From Hericium rajendrae (Eukaryota; Basidiomycota; Agaricomycetes; Russulales; Hericiaceae): a stretch of DNA of 64,000 bases. A program made the position numbers and the translations under genes. Of this stretch, positions 32,954-44,299 are shown one piece after another. Location of the stretch: positions 62,001 to 126,000 of the forward strand of contig CM065889.1 in NCBI GenBank assembly GCA_033439255.1, in the 5' to 3' direction. The notes under the pieces are model-generated. The model saw only the letters and a program-made list of their open reading frames with translations. It made no database searches and had not been told where the DNA came from. The stretch's first letter is position 1. Each line of letters starts with the position of its first letter.

Positions 32954-34163
32954 TTATGTGATCCTAAACCAGTCATCTTCACCGATATCCTCAAAAGCAT
33001 GTTCGATCTGCATCGTATAAGAAGGGAAGAAAAAGAGCAAAATCTACATACCCAGTATGAAAGGATGCCAGCAATCAGGTCGGCTTTTTCCTGGTCAATA
33101 TCATCATTCATTTCCAGCAACTTGATCGGCTCAGACTCCCTATAAAGAGCGCCTGGAACACCATCCTTCAAATAAAGGATCAGGAATACCCAAAGCCTGC
33201 CATTGGTCAACGCCCCGCGAACGATGTTGCGTCTATATGACTGCATTGAACATACAGATAACAACGACGGAAAAAACGACAGCGTACTTCAAACAGTTTG
33301 CGCATGCTAACATCTCCCCTATCGCTTGAGGAACATGGCTGACAACCTCGTGGCTAGGAACCTTCGCCTCTACGACAAAGAGGATGAGGGCATCATATTA
33401 GCTCTCATGCTCTCGATCGGTCGCAACAGTTGCCAGAAATCTGACAAGTCATTGGTGCATGGCATAGATATCAATAGCCAAGATAATCGCACTTTGGTGA
33501 ATCTTGTCGACAAGCATCACGACATAATCAATGACGCCGCCAATAGTCTCTTCGCGAGAGGTTGCCGACACATCCTTGGAGACCACAGGATATTCAAGGT
33601 TCAGGAGGAGATGCTTGCCGGGACTGGTCATGGCGATCGCGCGGTACATGAAAGCATCGATCCACAGATGTCCATATGCTTCTGACTGTTCCGTTTCAGG
33701 GCACGTTTCAAAATACGTGGACGAGACATACAGACGGCACCACCGTATGCTCTTTCAGCATTTGCAACAATGAGTGCAAGCCTGTAGACGACATGAAATG
33801 ATTCGGGGCGGCATCGTGTGACGCCTGGATGAGTTTGTCCAAACGATCCTTGGGCTGTGGTGTGAAGTAACCCGGCCTCTGCGTGACCTCGAGCCTGTCT
33901 AAGATCTCTTGTGTGATGCGGGGGAGGGACGCAGGCTGTGGCGATCCAGCAAGTACTAAATGAGATTTGGATGAGAGAACGCTACCAGCGCGCACCTTAC
34001 GAGCATTCAACTTATTCGCCATTCGTCCGAGAACGTCCTCCAGCTCCAATTGCAGCTCTTCTTCCTCCAAGTCCATCGTACTGCTCGTGTTCTTCCGACT
34101 GAGAGGAAGTTGAACTGAGTGGAGGCCGGACGGAGGCTTCGATCGCTTCAAGGGGATCACCAC
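32954..34163 (-). pseudogene. conserved fungal protein of unknown function, stop-interrupted
   Basis: Exons from about 34163 (or the Met at 34076) to 33744, 33685-33288, 33232-33052 and 33007-32954 keep one frame from the Met at 34076 (966 nt). Recognisable segments of a family common in Agaricomycetes (memory, not searched) appear in order: GRMANKLNARKVRAGSVLSSKSHLVLAGSP, AYGHLWIDAFMYRAIAM, KHLLLNLEYPVVS, GGVIDYVVM, VVEAKVPSHEVVSHVPQAIGEMLACA, NIVRGALTNGRLWVFLILY, KADLIAGILSYW and the closing HAFEDIGEDDWF. In the second exon two in-frame stops (TGA at 33451-33449 and a TAA about 50 nt further on) separate GGVIDYVVM from VVEAK, and I found no intron that removes both. It is therefore called a pseudogene; an unusual intron or sequence error remains possible. 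Confidence 0.5.
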
Positions 34164-34747
34164 AAAATCTTAGGCCATCATCCCATATATACAACGCGAA
34201 GACGCAGTACGACGGAAGTAATCTTGGATCCAGCCGTTTTGGAGTACTTGCCAAAAACTCTGCACCCGCCATACATACTCCTGACGTCCTCCGAGAACGT
34301 TTCCCACGGTGTATAGCAGTTGGACATTCCTACTTCGCATCATAAGCAGCTAGTCTTCCTTGAAAGGCAGAATAGCCACTTACTCAACCATCGTGCCTCA
34401 GGGTCGACTCGTCTGGCTCGGGGTATCAGTCATAGTAGAGGTCAAGAGCTACCGGAGGCGCGGCCAATCATCGAACCTTGCAGAACATCGATCGATCTCG
34501 CGAGAGATTGTGGGCGGGTGTGGATCCCCGGATGCGCAGATTATATGACCGATGCCAAAAGACGACAGGATTTTGCACCAAGGAAGATGACATAAATGTT
34601 GATATACATGCAACACACAACACCGTAAACATGACGGAAGTTTCACTGACGAACATCACATCGCCAAACCTGCGGAGGCCCGCTCATCCACGCCCGCACA
34701 TCCAAAGAACAATATTGCGCACCCACAAAACCACCCGCCAACCAGCT
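34164..34747. other. intergenic, no gene seen
   Basis: Only short overlapping frames. Separates the interrupted gene from the 3' end of COG6. Confidence 0.4.
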
Positions 34748-37354
34748 CATCCCGCGCCCCCCTCCCCCTCCTCCAGCCCCAAAATCTGCGCCAACACCCC
34801 CGCGCGCCCAAACGGCCGCTCCGCCCCAACAACACGCCCGGCGCCTCATACCGTCGCCCCCGGCGCGCGCAAGGCGACGCACACGCGCCCATACGCGCGC
34901 GCGAGGCGCCCCAGCGCGCGGCGGTGCACGCGCGCCGCGAGCGCGGGCGCCGCGAGCAGCGAGAGGCGCGGGCTGTGCACGACTTCGAGGCCGGAGAGCC
35001 ACGTCGCGAAGTGTGCGAGGCGGTGGCGAGCGCGGCGGGCTGCGTTGCGGGGAGATGGGAGAGGATGTTCTGCGCGGGCGTTAGTGCGGGCGAAAGAAGG
35101 GAGGGAGGGGGGCGTACGGAGGGCGTGAGGGTGTCGACGGCGGTGACGACGGCGTGGAGGGACGTGTCGTGGAGGATGCTTTGGTACTGCAGGGAAATTA
35201 TTCAGCGGTTATCGTAATCCGGCGAGAGAGCGACGTACGTGTTCCTCGGTGAGCTCCTGCACCCGCGTCTCGATCAGCGTGTCGAGCGCGGTGCGCTTCG
35301 GCGCGCGTGAACTCATACAGCTCGAGCACGCCCACGAGGTACGTCAGGCAGTTCAGCACGAACACGCGCTGGTCCCACGCGGCGCCGGCGCGCCCTCGCG
35401 CGCGCTCCTCTGCCGCGCCGACGACCATCTCGACAGCGGGGTCGACCGCCGCGTCGAGGATGCGCGCGATGGGCGCGGCAGGCTCCGCATCTGCGACCGC
35501 GTCTGGCTCCGCGCTTGCATGCAGCGCGAGGATGTCGCGCAGCGTCTGCGTGTGGTCAAGCAGCGGCGTGGGCGGCGTGAGCGATGTGTCGCCAGGATCC
35601 TGCGGCAGACGTTAGCGGGAATACAAAGGGGAGGACAGGAAAGGGCGTACAAGGTCGTGCGGATGAGCGCCCGTCCCTTGCGCTTCGAGGGCGTCGAAGA
35701 ACACCTTGTACGCCGCATCGGTGATCCTGCGTTGCATGTCAGCACGGGAAGCGCATGCACCAGCAGAACCACTCACTCTCGAAGCGTCGCCGTCAGCACG
35801 GCGCCCTCGCCAACGGTCCGCGCCATCGTCGCAGTATAGAACTCCAGCAGACTCGCGACCTTATACACAACGACCGCGCGCTCCTGCGCGCGCACGCTCT
35901 GCAGCACCCGCGCGCGCAGCGGCGCACACAGCCCGCGCACGGCGCCGTCGAGCAGGTCCGCGAGCCACGCCGCCGCGGGCCCGTGCGCGGCGCCGATCAT
36001 GCGCGGCGCGGGCGCCGCGTCGAGCAGCGCGTCGAGGAACTCGCGCTCGGCCGCGACGGCCTGGTGCACCCACGCGAGCATGTCGCCCGCGTAGCGCAGC
36101 GCGTCGTGCGCGTGCAGCTCGATCGGGCGCGGGGCGCCGCGGGTGAGCGCGAGCTGGAAGGCGGCGAGCAGCGCGGTCTGCCGCGTGTGTGCGAGGGTCG
36201 TGAGCGCGTCGCTGGACGGGCGTCAGTGTGCGTGTGGGGAGCGGGGGGGAGAGGGCGTACGTGAGGAGCTCGGGGCGCTCGCGCAGGCGGCGGACGGACT
36301 CGCGCAGGGTGCTGCTGACGTCGAGCTGCGCGTCGCGGCCCATCTGGCGGAACTCGAAGCTGAGGAAGCGGAAGATCTTGTCGTAGCCCTTCTCGAGATA
36401 GCCGGAGGTGGTGGACATGATGTCCAGCCTACACGGGGTCAGGATGGGAGATACAGATGGGAGGGGACATACCCTGCTTGGGAGGGCTCTTCCTCGCCGG
36501 ACATGAGGACGCGACAGTCGTCGCGGATGCGCTGCGTCTTGTCCATGGCGGCGAAGAAGCGTGAACCGACGGGCACTTCGCCCGAGGTCATCGCTTCTAC
36601 TTCATTCTCATTGAGCGTGAAACGATCGAGGAAGAGGGTGACGATAGACTGCTTCCTGTTTATATCTTGCCTGAGCAGAAGGATCAGTAACAGAAAGCTG
36701 ACGAGAAGGAGTCAAGCAATACCGTTGCTCGCGCAGGCTCCCAGCGCGGTCGAGTAATGATTTACATGCGTCGTTCGTGGACTGAAGCTGGGTCTGCGCC
36801 TCGTCACATCTCAAGCGCATCTCGGAGATGTGATCCTGCAGGGCATCTAATTTCTACACGTTATGCCAGTCAACACAGAGCTGGCACGATGGCATGATAC
36901 AGGCGTAGAAACACACACTCGATCGACCTCACCAAAAGCACTGAGGAACTTCTGGCTTCCCTCCGCGAGCTTTGTCTCAATGTCTCTTCGCAGATTCTTC
37001 CTTGCACGCGCCGCACTCTCCCCGGGCTGTGGGCCATTCAAGAATTTGGGCACTACACTCTGCTCGCGCATATCCTCGGACCGGTCGCCATCCAAGAGTT
37101 CTTCGAACTCGTCCCACGCACCATCGGGCTCCTTGGTGCGCTGGACAGCCTTTCCCTTGACAGAAGTCGATATGGGGGAGGCATAGAGCTGGGAGAGGGT
37201 GGAGAGGGCCTCTTTGGTGGCCTCATCGTCGAAAGTCGCACCGAGAACCTTGTAGAGGCGGAAGGGTGACGGGGTTTCGGGTTGATGGGGTTGCAGTAGC
37301 CGAACGGGAGAAATAGGAGGTGGAGGAAACGGAGGGCCGGGATTTAGCAGCCAT
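34748..37354 (-). CDS. COG6: conserved oligomeric Golgi complex subunit 6, with several apparent frame breaks
   Basis: Nine exons: 37354-36919, 36853-36723, 36670-36473, 36428-36261, 36211-35777, 35726-35651, 35599-35239, 35186-35118, 35069-34748. Family segments: FRLYKVLGATFDDEATKEAL, KLDALQDHISEMRLRCDEAQ, SIVTLFLDRFTLNENEVEAM, GYLEKGYDKIFRFLSFEFRQ, ERPELL, ALRYAGDMLAWVHQAVAAE, FVLNCLTYLVGVLELYEF, LDTLIETRVQELTEEHY, WLSGLEVVHSPRLSLL and AQILGLEEGE. COG6 is in lobe B of the COG tether for retrograde intra-Golgi vesicles (known). Homology changes frame at least four times: after TRNPVT near 37265, after EFTRA near 35310, near 35035, and twice close together near 34850-34820. All are in GC-rich runs, and the total exon length still divides by three. 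Assembly error is likelier than loss of this gene. Confidence 0.85.
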
Positions 37355-37457
37355 CGCAGGTCGCAAGCGGAAGGATAACTGTATCAGAACGGCGCGAGAG
37401 GTTACGCCGCTAGATGATAATCTCATGATATATTTTTTCCAATTATATTTCTCTGTC

Positions 37458-37531
37458 GGTTCGATGGCGTAGTTGGTTATCGCATCTGTCTAACACACAG
37501 AAGGTCCCCGGTTCGAGACCGGGTCGAATCA
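37458..37531 (+). tRNA. tRNA-Val (anticodon AAC)
   Basis: 74-nt cloverleaf without intron. The acceptor stem GGTTCGA pairs with TCGAATC, the D arm has GTAGTTGGTTATCGC, the anticodon loop is CTAACAC (AAC), and the T arm is CCCGGTTCGAGACCGGG. Discriminator A. An identical copy is at 53764-53837 on the other strand. Confidence 0.95.
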
Positions 37532-37844
37532 TCCAAATTGCTTGAGATAAAATGTTTTGTATTCTGGTTCTTTCAATATTGATGATTCAAGTTATTTTGG
37601 ATGTTCCAATCCATTTGAAATCTCTTTGAGTTCCCGAAAGTCGTCCATTGCGTTCAGGTTTCCCATCGAAGTCCACGTCTTCTACAATTAGCACTGTAGC
37701 AGAATCCGAGAATATGTTGTGTTCGCTGTGATACTGGTGTGGATGGGTGTCATGATTTTTGACTCATGGCCCCGACCCCTCCGATCCGCCTTGAACGCGT
37801 CCCGAGTCTGAGTTGTCGACCATCGCGACTTGCTCTTCTCAAAC

Positions 37845-38647
37845 ATGCAGGTAGCACGATCCATCACCAAGCTACGCTTATCTCCAGCGTCTCGTATCAA
37901 CCTTTCATCTCGCAGGTGTTTCGCCACAGAACTGCCCCGACCGCCTCCTGTCGATCCTCCGCCGATAGAGACCTTCTCCGATGCCTCCAAGCCCCGCGAA
38001 TACTATGTCCGGCCGTCACCTCGCGACCTCCCCCCGTACCATGTAGCGCCTCTCTTCTTTCGTCGTTGACCAAGCTGACCGCGACGCGAATGAACAGCGC
38101 ACCTGGCCTGCCGTCCTCGGCCTCGCGGTCGCTGGCGTGAGCATCTGGGCCGCGTTCTTCTGCTACGCGACCAACCAGGAGCGCCTCTCGTCTTCCGTTA
38201 CGCGCCACGTCCTCACTACCGTCCGCGAGAGCCCTGAGGTCTGCGAGGTGCTCGGTGAGGCCGTCCGCCCCGAACCCGCCTGGTACCTCAATGGCGACCC
38301 CTGGGTCGCCGGCACAGTGCGTCCTGTCCATTTTTTCGATCTGTCGTGGTAACAGGCTTTGTAGGTCAATATGCTTCAAGGGCATGTGGATATCAGTTTC
38401 CGAGTGAAGGGACACAAAGGTATGCGCCATTGCAGGGCACTGTATCTGTTCTCATGGTGTGTTCCAGGAGCGGGTACACTCTACTTCACGAGTATCCGGA
38501 AGGCCAAGGGCGAGCCCTTTACCATCCGTGCGTGCTACTAAATTTATCGTCTAATTGTGTTTCCTGAATTTCCTGTCTCCTGCAGTACGCTTCAAAATCA
38601 TCGCGGACGATGGCACGGTCGTACAAGTACCTTTAGCAACTCTATAG
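37845..38647 (+). CDS. COA1: cytochrome c oxidase assembly protein COA1 family
   Basis: Exons 37845-38042, 38098-38316, 38365-38419, 38468-38527 and 38586-38647 give 197 residues. The N-terminus is a likely mitochondrial targeting sequence (Arg/Ser-rich, no acidic residues in the first 35: ARSITKLRLSPASRINLSSRR). One membrane helix follows (WPAVLGLAVAGVSIWAAFFCYA). The C-terminal half has the Coa1 pattern VDISFRVKGHKGAGTLYFTSIR and then FKIIADDGTVVQV. Coa1 is an inner-membrane factor that acts with Mss51 and Cox14 on newly made Cox1 (known in yeast). Confidence 0.85.
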
Positions 38648-38850
38648 TCGATCCATGCTTGAATCCATGCTTGTAATATAGCATAGCCACCCATCGGCGC
38701 TGCTCCTCGCGCCATAAATCCACGCCATTATCCCTCTTCATCCACCAGCGACAGCGGATTCGACGCATGCCTCTGTCCTTGTACAATTGGAGATGGTATA
38801 CAACATGTAAGACAGCCCACCCGACATGACCCCGGTACACAAAGAGCACC

Positions 38851-41409
38851 CTATTCCTCCGACTTGTAACTCTCCTTGATGATATCCGCAGCCTGACACT
38901 AGCTATGACCATCCGTCCGAAACGAGACGAAGCACGCACCTTCTCCGCCAACGCATACACCGTCGCCTGCGAATGGCACGCCAGCTCCTGCCGCACATCA
39001 ACGCTCGCCACCCACAACCACCAAAAACAACACGCACGAACGGCAACACCGACGCATCCACCACCCGCAGCCCGCTTGTCCCATACACCCGCAGCCCAGG
39101 ATCCACAACGCCCCCCACCGCGCGCGGCAACATCGCCGCCGTCCCAACCGGATGAAACACAGGCAGCACGCCCCGCCTCACATACGCCTCGTGCGCCTCC
39201 TCCGGCGCGAGCCGCGGCAGCGGCAGGACGGCCATGACGCGCAGCAGGAAGCGCAGGCCGGCGGCGAGGACGCGCGCGTCGAGCGCGTGCGCGAGGTAGG
39301 CCGGGTCCGGCGGCGCGCCCGTGTGCGTGTCCGCGCGACAGCGGGTGCAGGAGCGCGGCGGCGAACGCGAGCGTGCGCGTGCCGGGCGGCGCGAAGCCGA
39401 GCGTGTGCGGGACCTCGAGGATCCTGCAGCGGCGCGTCAGCATCAGCATCAGATGCGGCCGGGTGAGTAGAGAAGGGCGTACTCGAGCTGCGGGGTCGCG
39501 GGGTCGTCGAGCCATGTGTGGAGGAGCGCGAAGTGCGCGGCGTGCGCGGGGGCGTAGTGCGGGTCTGCGCTGAGCTCCGCTTTGATTTCGTCGATTTCGC
39601 GCGCGGAGAGGAAGGCGCGCAGTGGGAGGTAGCTGTACGATGCGCGCGCGGACGTGTAGAAGCCCTTCTGCTGCTTGCTGGGGGGGCGTCAGATGCGCAT
39701 GGGGTGGCGTGGACGGACGTACTAGAGTTCTTCGTGCACTGCGCGGTGCTCGGACGCATGCAGCAGGTTGCCGACGAAGACCGACTCTGGCGCCTCGAAG
39801 ACCGCGATGGCCGCGCAGTGGTCCTGCGCGCAGCGCGTCAGACTTCATGTGTGAATTCAGTTGCCGACGTACCTCTGGAAACATGTGCGTCAGCCCTTCG
39901 CCGTGCAGAGTACAAGCCACCACGACTCACGCAGATTCTCGCCGACCGGAAGATCGACACGCGACACAATCCCAAGCGGCTCTAATATCTCCGTCTTCCC
40001 AATACCTACCATCGGTCAGCCCACACACCCTCGCAACCCAGCAGCGCTCACCAGACTGCTCCAGCAGCAGCGGCGTCTTGAGCGCGCCCGCCGCGAGAAC
40101 GACCTCCCGCGCCGCGCGCCTCGAACGCGCGTCCGGCATGGGTGTACGCGACGCCCACGGCCGCGGGCTCCGCGCCCTCGTCCGCGAAGAGCACCCGCTC
40201 CGCGAGCGCGTCGACGACGACGAGCAGATTCGGGCGGTGCGCGTTCGGCTCGTAGTATGCCCTATGCGGGCGTGAGGCGCGACATATGGACAGGGGCAGA
40301 GATAAGGCGACGTACCGGGACGGCGGAGCTGCGCGCGGCGGTCGCGGGGTCGATGCACGCGGTCGCGAGCGTGCTCCCGACGTTGTTGCCCCCGTTCTGC
40401 GTCGCATCAGTCAGCGGCGGCGCGCAGGCTGTACGCACGGAGTCAGACGCACGGGATCGGGGTTGTGCGGCACGCCGTGCGCTTTGAGCGCGGTCTCGAC
40501 GAGCGCGTGCAGCGGGCTGATGTCGAGCGGGTACGAGTGGCGCAGGGGCCCGGCCGCGCCGTGGTTGCGGGGTCGTGCGTGAGGTTGTACGTCGCGGCGA
40601 GCGCGGCGTCGGGCGGCGTGAAGGTCTCGGACTGCGTCGCATATCAGCGGGCGCGGGGCGGGGCAGGTGAGGCGGTGCAGGGTGGGACGAAACAAACCTT
40701 CTTGAAGTAGTGGAGGAAAGAGTCCCAGTTCCAGCCTGGGTTGCCGAGCTGCTCGATCGCTGGGTGCGGTGTCGGAGGCGGGCTATGCGGATGGGAGGGC
40801 GGACGTACCGTCGTATTCGTGTTTGGGCGCTCTTGGTCTGCCGGTGAGTACGTCGACGCACGCAGCGAGCGGGCAGCTTACCTTCCCATAATCAGGATGT
40901 TGGTCTAGGACCGCGTCAGCATCACAATTATCGAAGCAAGGTCGACTCACAGCAGAGCTGCCGCCCAGGACTTTGCCTCTGGAAACGCAACTGTCTCAGC
41001 CACGCCCAGCAGCTGTTCGAGGATGATGGCGCACTGCGGTTGGGGAATCACGCGCCCGTTTGCGCCCGCCTGCGGAGCTGTGAGGATGCCCCAGTCCAGG
41101 CTCTCGTGCGCGATCAGGCTGCCCGCCCGTCCTGCGCACGTCAGCGGGTTTCTAGACGGACGCTGCACCGCGCGCATCGCACCTGGGACCGTGATCTCCG
41201 GCATGTCGGGGGCGTATGCGCCCGCCTCGATGACGCCGACCGTGACAGCCGCATCCTCAGACAGCCTGAAGATCGCGCATCAGCGCGGGCCGGGGGCGGG
41301 AGGGCGGACGGCGGACGCACCGTGCGGCGAGAACGAGGCCGGCGACGCCGCCGCCCACAATCAGGTAATCGAAGTGCCTGGACGCAAACTCTTCCGCCGT
41401 GACGATCAT
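38851..41409 (-). CDS. GMC-family FAD oxidoreductase, with apparent frame breaks
   Basis: About sixteen short exons from the ATG at 41409 to the TAG at 38853-38851. The FAD dinucleotide-binding motif is at the start (YLIVGGGVAGLVLAARLSE), followed by VIEAG, the GMC signature block (GKVLGGSSA.N.LIMGR), EYDAIEQLGNPGWNW, VVLAAGALKTPLLLEQSGIG, VGENLQDH and the C-terminal catalytic region (VFHPVGTAAMLP...VYGTSGLRVVDASVLPF). Members oxidise alcohols or sugars (aryl-alcohol oxidase, glucose/choline dehydrogenase-like); the substrate cannot be told. No signal peptide is evident, so intracellular is likely. Homology shifts frame near 40260, near 40115 in a GC run, and near 39320; read as assembly error or decay. 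A 2-nt micro-exon may be needed to make GENLQDH. Confidence 0.8.
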
Positions 41410-42129
41410 GTTCGAGCTGTGAATGGATCAGTTGTGCAGGACCGGATGGTGTTCGTGGGGATAGCGCGCCCGGCCCTTTATGCAGCGCAGAAGATCGCGT
41501 GCGGGCTTCGAGATGTGCAATAGGCTCGGCTTCCCTGATCCCCTGACCACTTGGCTATCGGATTTTCGTAACACGGGCGAGACCTAGAGACCATTGTATG
41601 TCCCTGGCTGTCTGCGTGTGCACTGTGCGCATATATGGTGTTAGCCAAGCGGCCGAGATGGGAAGGCCGTCGGCGCCTTGATACCTGGGCCTGTTCAAGG
41701 TTGTATGCTCTGTATCAGACCGTCAACTATTGCGACTGGACAGAGGAATTTTTCAGTCCCACAGGATGGAAGTAGTGATGCGATGATCATGGGACATGTG
41801 ATGATGCGCGGTGCTTGATACATCGAAAAATCATGAGAAGCAAGGGCAGCACGAACTCAGCGTCGAAGACTTCCGTCGCCATCTGGCGCTGCTGTTGTCA
41901 TCCCACGTTGCTCTCAAATCATCGAAAAGCCATCCACAGTAGTCAATGTTCTTACACATCGCGATGCAGAAGAAAGAGCAAGTGTATGTTGTCATCGTTG
42001 GGTACGTAGCCATACAAAAATCGACACCAGGCACTGCTACCGAGACCAGAGAAAAGCGCACTCAGCAAGCGCGTCCCGGGAGAAAATTAAAACAATACTA
42101 AGACTCCATCGCCGCGCGCGCATCCAGGA
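41410..42129. other. intergenic, no gene seen
   Basis: Contains the promoter side of the GMC gene and the 3' flank of the LSM14-like gene. Frames are short and unsupported. Confidence 0.45.
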
Positions 42130-43625
42130 TCATCGCGCACCCTGCGGGTTGCGCCGTCCACGGCCTCCGCCCCGCCTGCCATAGCCTCCCCACCCGCCAA
42201 CATACGCACCAGGCCCCATAAGCCCCACCCCGCCCGGCTCGCCAAACGTCGCCACATTCCGCTCGCGCTCCTCCTCCCGCCGATTGCGCCCTCCGCCCCG
42301 CCCACGCCCGCGCCCGCCGCCCTGCCCCGCCGGCAGCCCCTGCGCCGACGACGACAGCGTGTCGAAGAACGACTTCTGCGGGTTGTAGTACGCCTTGTCC
42401 TCTTCCGCCTTGTCCTGCCCGTCCGCGCTCTCCGCCTCGCTCGCCGGCTGCGGGCTCTTGCTCCCGCCCGCGACGGCCGTCTTGTCGAAGCGCGCGTTCG
42501 AGCTCGCAAAGTCGAAGTCCGTCGCGGGCACGCGCAGGTCGCCCGCCTTGAGCTCCTGCCGCCCGCGGCGCCCGCCGCGCGCGCCCTGTGCGACGCGCAG
42601 GTCGCCGAGCGCGCGCTCGACGGTGTCGAGGGAGGCGACGGCCGAGGTGACGCCGTTCCGCCGGTCGCCGTTCACGCCGTTGCTGGTGCTGGGTGCGCGG
42701 GGCTGCTGGGATGGCGATGCGCCGTCCGCTGGGCGGGCATATGGCTGTTGCTGGACGGGTTGTTGAACGACCGGCGCGGCCATGCCTGGACCCGCAGCCT
42801 GTGGGTAGCCGGGCTGGCCGTACTGGTTGAATGGGGGCGCACCGGCTGGTACTGGTGCTGAAGCCTAGAAGAACACGTCAACACGCGGCCCAAATGACAC
42901 ATAAAAGACGGGTAGATCAGAAGGAAGGCAACGGGGTATCCACACGAGGTTATGCGCTCTCGGACACGCAAGTTCGACTTGCTTACATCCGTAATTGGCT
43001 TCATCACGGAAAGAGATCATGGAGATGCGAAGACTCACCCCGAGGACGGCAGGGTCGTCGTGGATGTTTCTCCGCGGCGTGGGGTCATCGACGGCAAGAT
43101 CCTTCACTTCAGATGCGCGGAAGATGATGTATTGATATGGCTCTTGCACGGGTGGGATGAACTCTTCGGGTGGCCTGGGGAGGACGACGTGTGAATCAGC
43201 ATGATGACGGGGCGACGAAGGACAGATGGGAATGGGAAGGGCTCAGAAGGAAGGCAACGGGATATCCACACGAGGTTATGCGCTCTCGGACAGGCGAGCC
43301 GTGGCTCTACATCCGTATTGGATTCATCACAACAAAGAGAAAATGGAACACATCACGATGGTGTGAACACGTACCGTCGCGTTTCGGTTCCCATAGAGTA
43401 CACTGCACGGAGATACCATCAATCAAACCATCGCACTCCACGAGAGGAAAGACGTTACCATTTGACAGCTGAATGGTCGAGGCAGCAGGGTCTATGCCTG
43501 CAAGGATGCCTCGGTAGCGAACGTCGGAGTGCGAGATGAGAGATATTGGTTTTCTGAACTAACGTCGTCAGAGCTGCGTCGCCGGTGCATGTTTTTCAAA
43601 CGAACCCAATGAAAGACATTGCCAT
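42130..43625 (-). CDS. LSM14/Scd6-family mRNP protein
   Basis: Exons 43625-43606, 43553-43459, 43402-43375, 43174-43039 and 42864-42130 give 337 residues. The N-terminus is an LSm14 domain (FIGKPISLISHSDVRYRGIL, then STIQLSNVYSMGTETRR, PYQYIIFRASEVKDLAV). A Pro/Gln-rich linker follows, then the TDFDFASSNARFDK segment (DFDF box), YYNPQKSFFDTLSS (FFD box) and a long RGG-rich tail. Scd6/LSM14/Trailer-hitch proteins repress translation and enter P-bodies by binding eIF4G and Dhh1/Edc3 partners (known). The start was chosen because its 20-nt first exon alone gives the family N-terminus MAMSFIGKP. Introns 3 and 4 are unusually long (200 and 174 bp) and share a homologous block. Confidence 0.9.
42917..43022 (-). 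repeat. intronic repeat in intron 4 of the LSM14-like gene
   Basis: About 105 bp, closely similar (roughly 85 percent by eye) to 43243-43345 in intron 3, in the same orientation. Shared core includes CCGAGAGCGCATAACCTCGT on the coding strand. Confidence 0.8.
43243..43345 (-). repeat. intronic repeat in intron 3 of the LSM14-like gene
   Basis: Partner of 42917-43022. The two blocks flank exon 43174-43039 but include no exon sequence and stop before the splice sites. Confidence 0.8.
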
Positions 43626-43984
43626 GGTGAAAGTAGTGAGTGGGGAGAGGTGGAAGAAGGTGGAGAAAGAAAGTGAAGATGCAAGCAAGCTGGGCGAGCG
43701 CGTGCGACATGCGCGTAACAACTTTCAATCTCCGCCCTGAGCGACAGTCCCCCACAGACAGTGCAAATAATTTACTGCATCTTCCACGAGCAAATCTCGT
43801 GTATACAATAAATACAGGGCTATCGATACGGGAATGCAGAATCAATACATGGGTTCTAATCTTCGTAACTTGTCGTTAGGACATGCGATGCCACAGGTCA
43901 TTCCAGGCGTCCATTGAAGAAAAAGCGCCTGCACGACCATCAGCATATGTTGCGAAGATGACGTCGCGACAGACTCACGGTATA

Positions 43985-44281
43985 TTAACGAACAACGGTC
44001 CCCTTCTTCCTCCTGTAGTGGTATGGAGGCGGACTGAGTCCACCCGGAACGGGCGCGGGTATCAGGTATGGCGAGATGGGCTTCTTGTCCCCCTCGTCCT
44101 TTTTTGGTGGCATTGCTATCTGTCGCATGTTTCGCATTCGTCGCGTTCTGTAGCAATGATGAAGTTTGAGTGATCATGACAATCCAGACCGTGGACAGGA
44201 ATGCAGACGTACCGTGGTAGATGCTGCGTTCGAGCTGTGTGCTGTCGAACCAGCCTTGGCATTCGCCTTGGTATCAGTCAT
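43985..44281 (-). CDS. small proline-rich basic protein, 67 aa
   Basis: Two exons, 44281-44213 and 44119-43985, with a 93-nt intron (GTACGT donor, GCGACAG acceptor) in matching phase give 67 residues. The first exon is Ala/Ser/Thr-rich; the second carries KKDEGDKKPISPYLIPAPVP, a PPPYHY motif, and ends in RRKKGTVVR. An internal Met (MPPKKDEG) could be an alternative start. No family recognised. It is upstream of, and on the same strand as, the LSM14-like gene, with about 360 bp between them. Confidence 0.5.
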
Positions 44282-44299
44282 AATATCGTGACAAGTCGT

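Noticed and set aside
35651-35726. Apparent extra base in COG6 where GRALIRTTL appears in a second frame
   Set aside because: The continuous frame reads QGTGAHPHDLDPGDTSLTPP and crosses both splice junctions correctly, so no indel is needed there.
34748-37354. Calling COG6 a pseudogene
   Set aside because: Breaks cluster in GC-rich runs, net length is still a multiple of three, and similar breaks affect ADE12, PDA1 and VPS11. Error is likelier.
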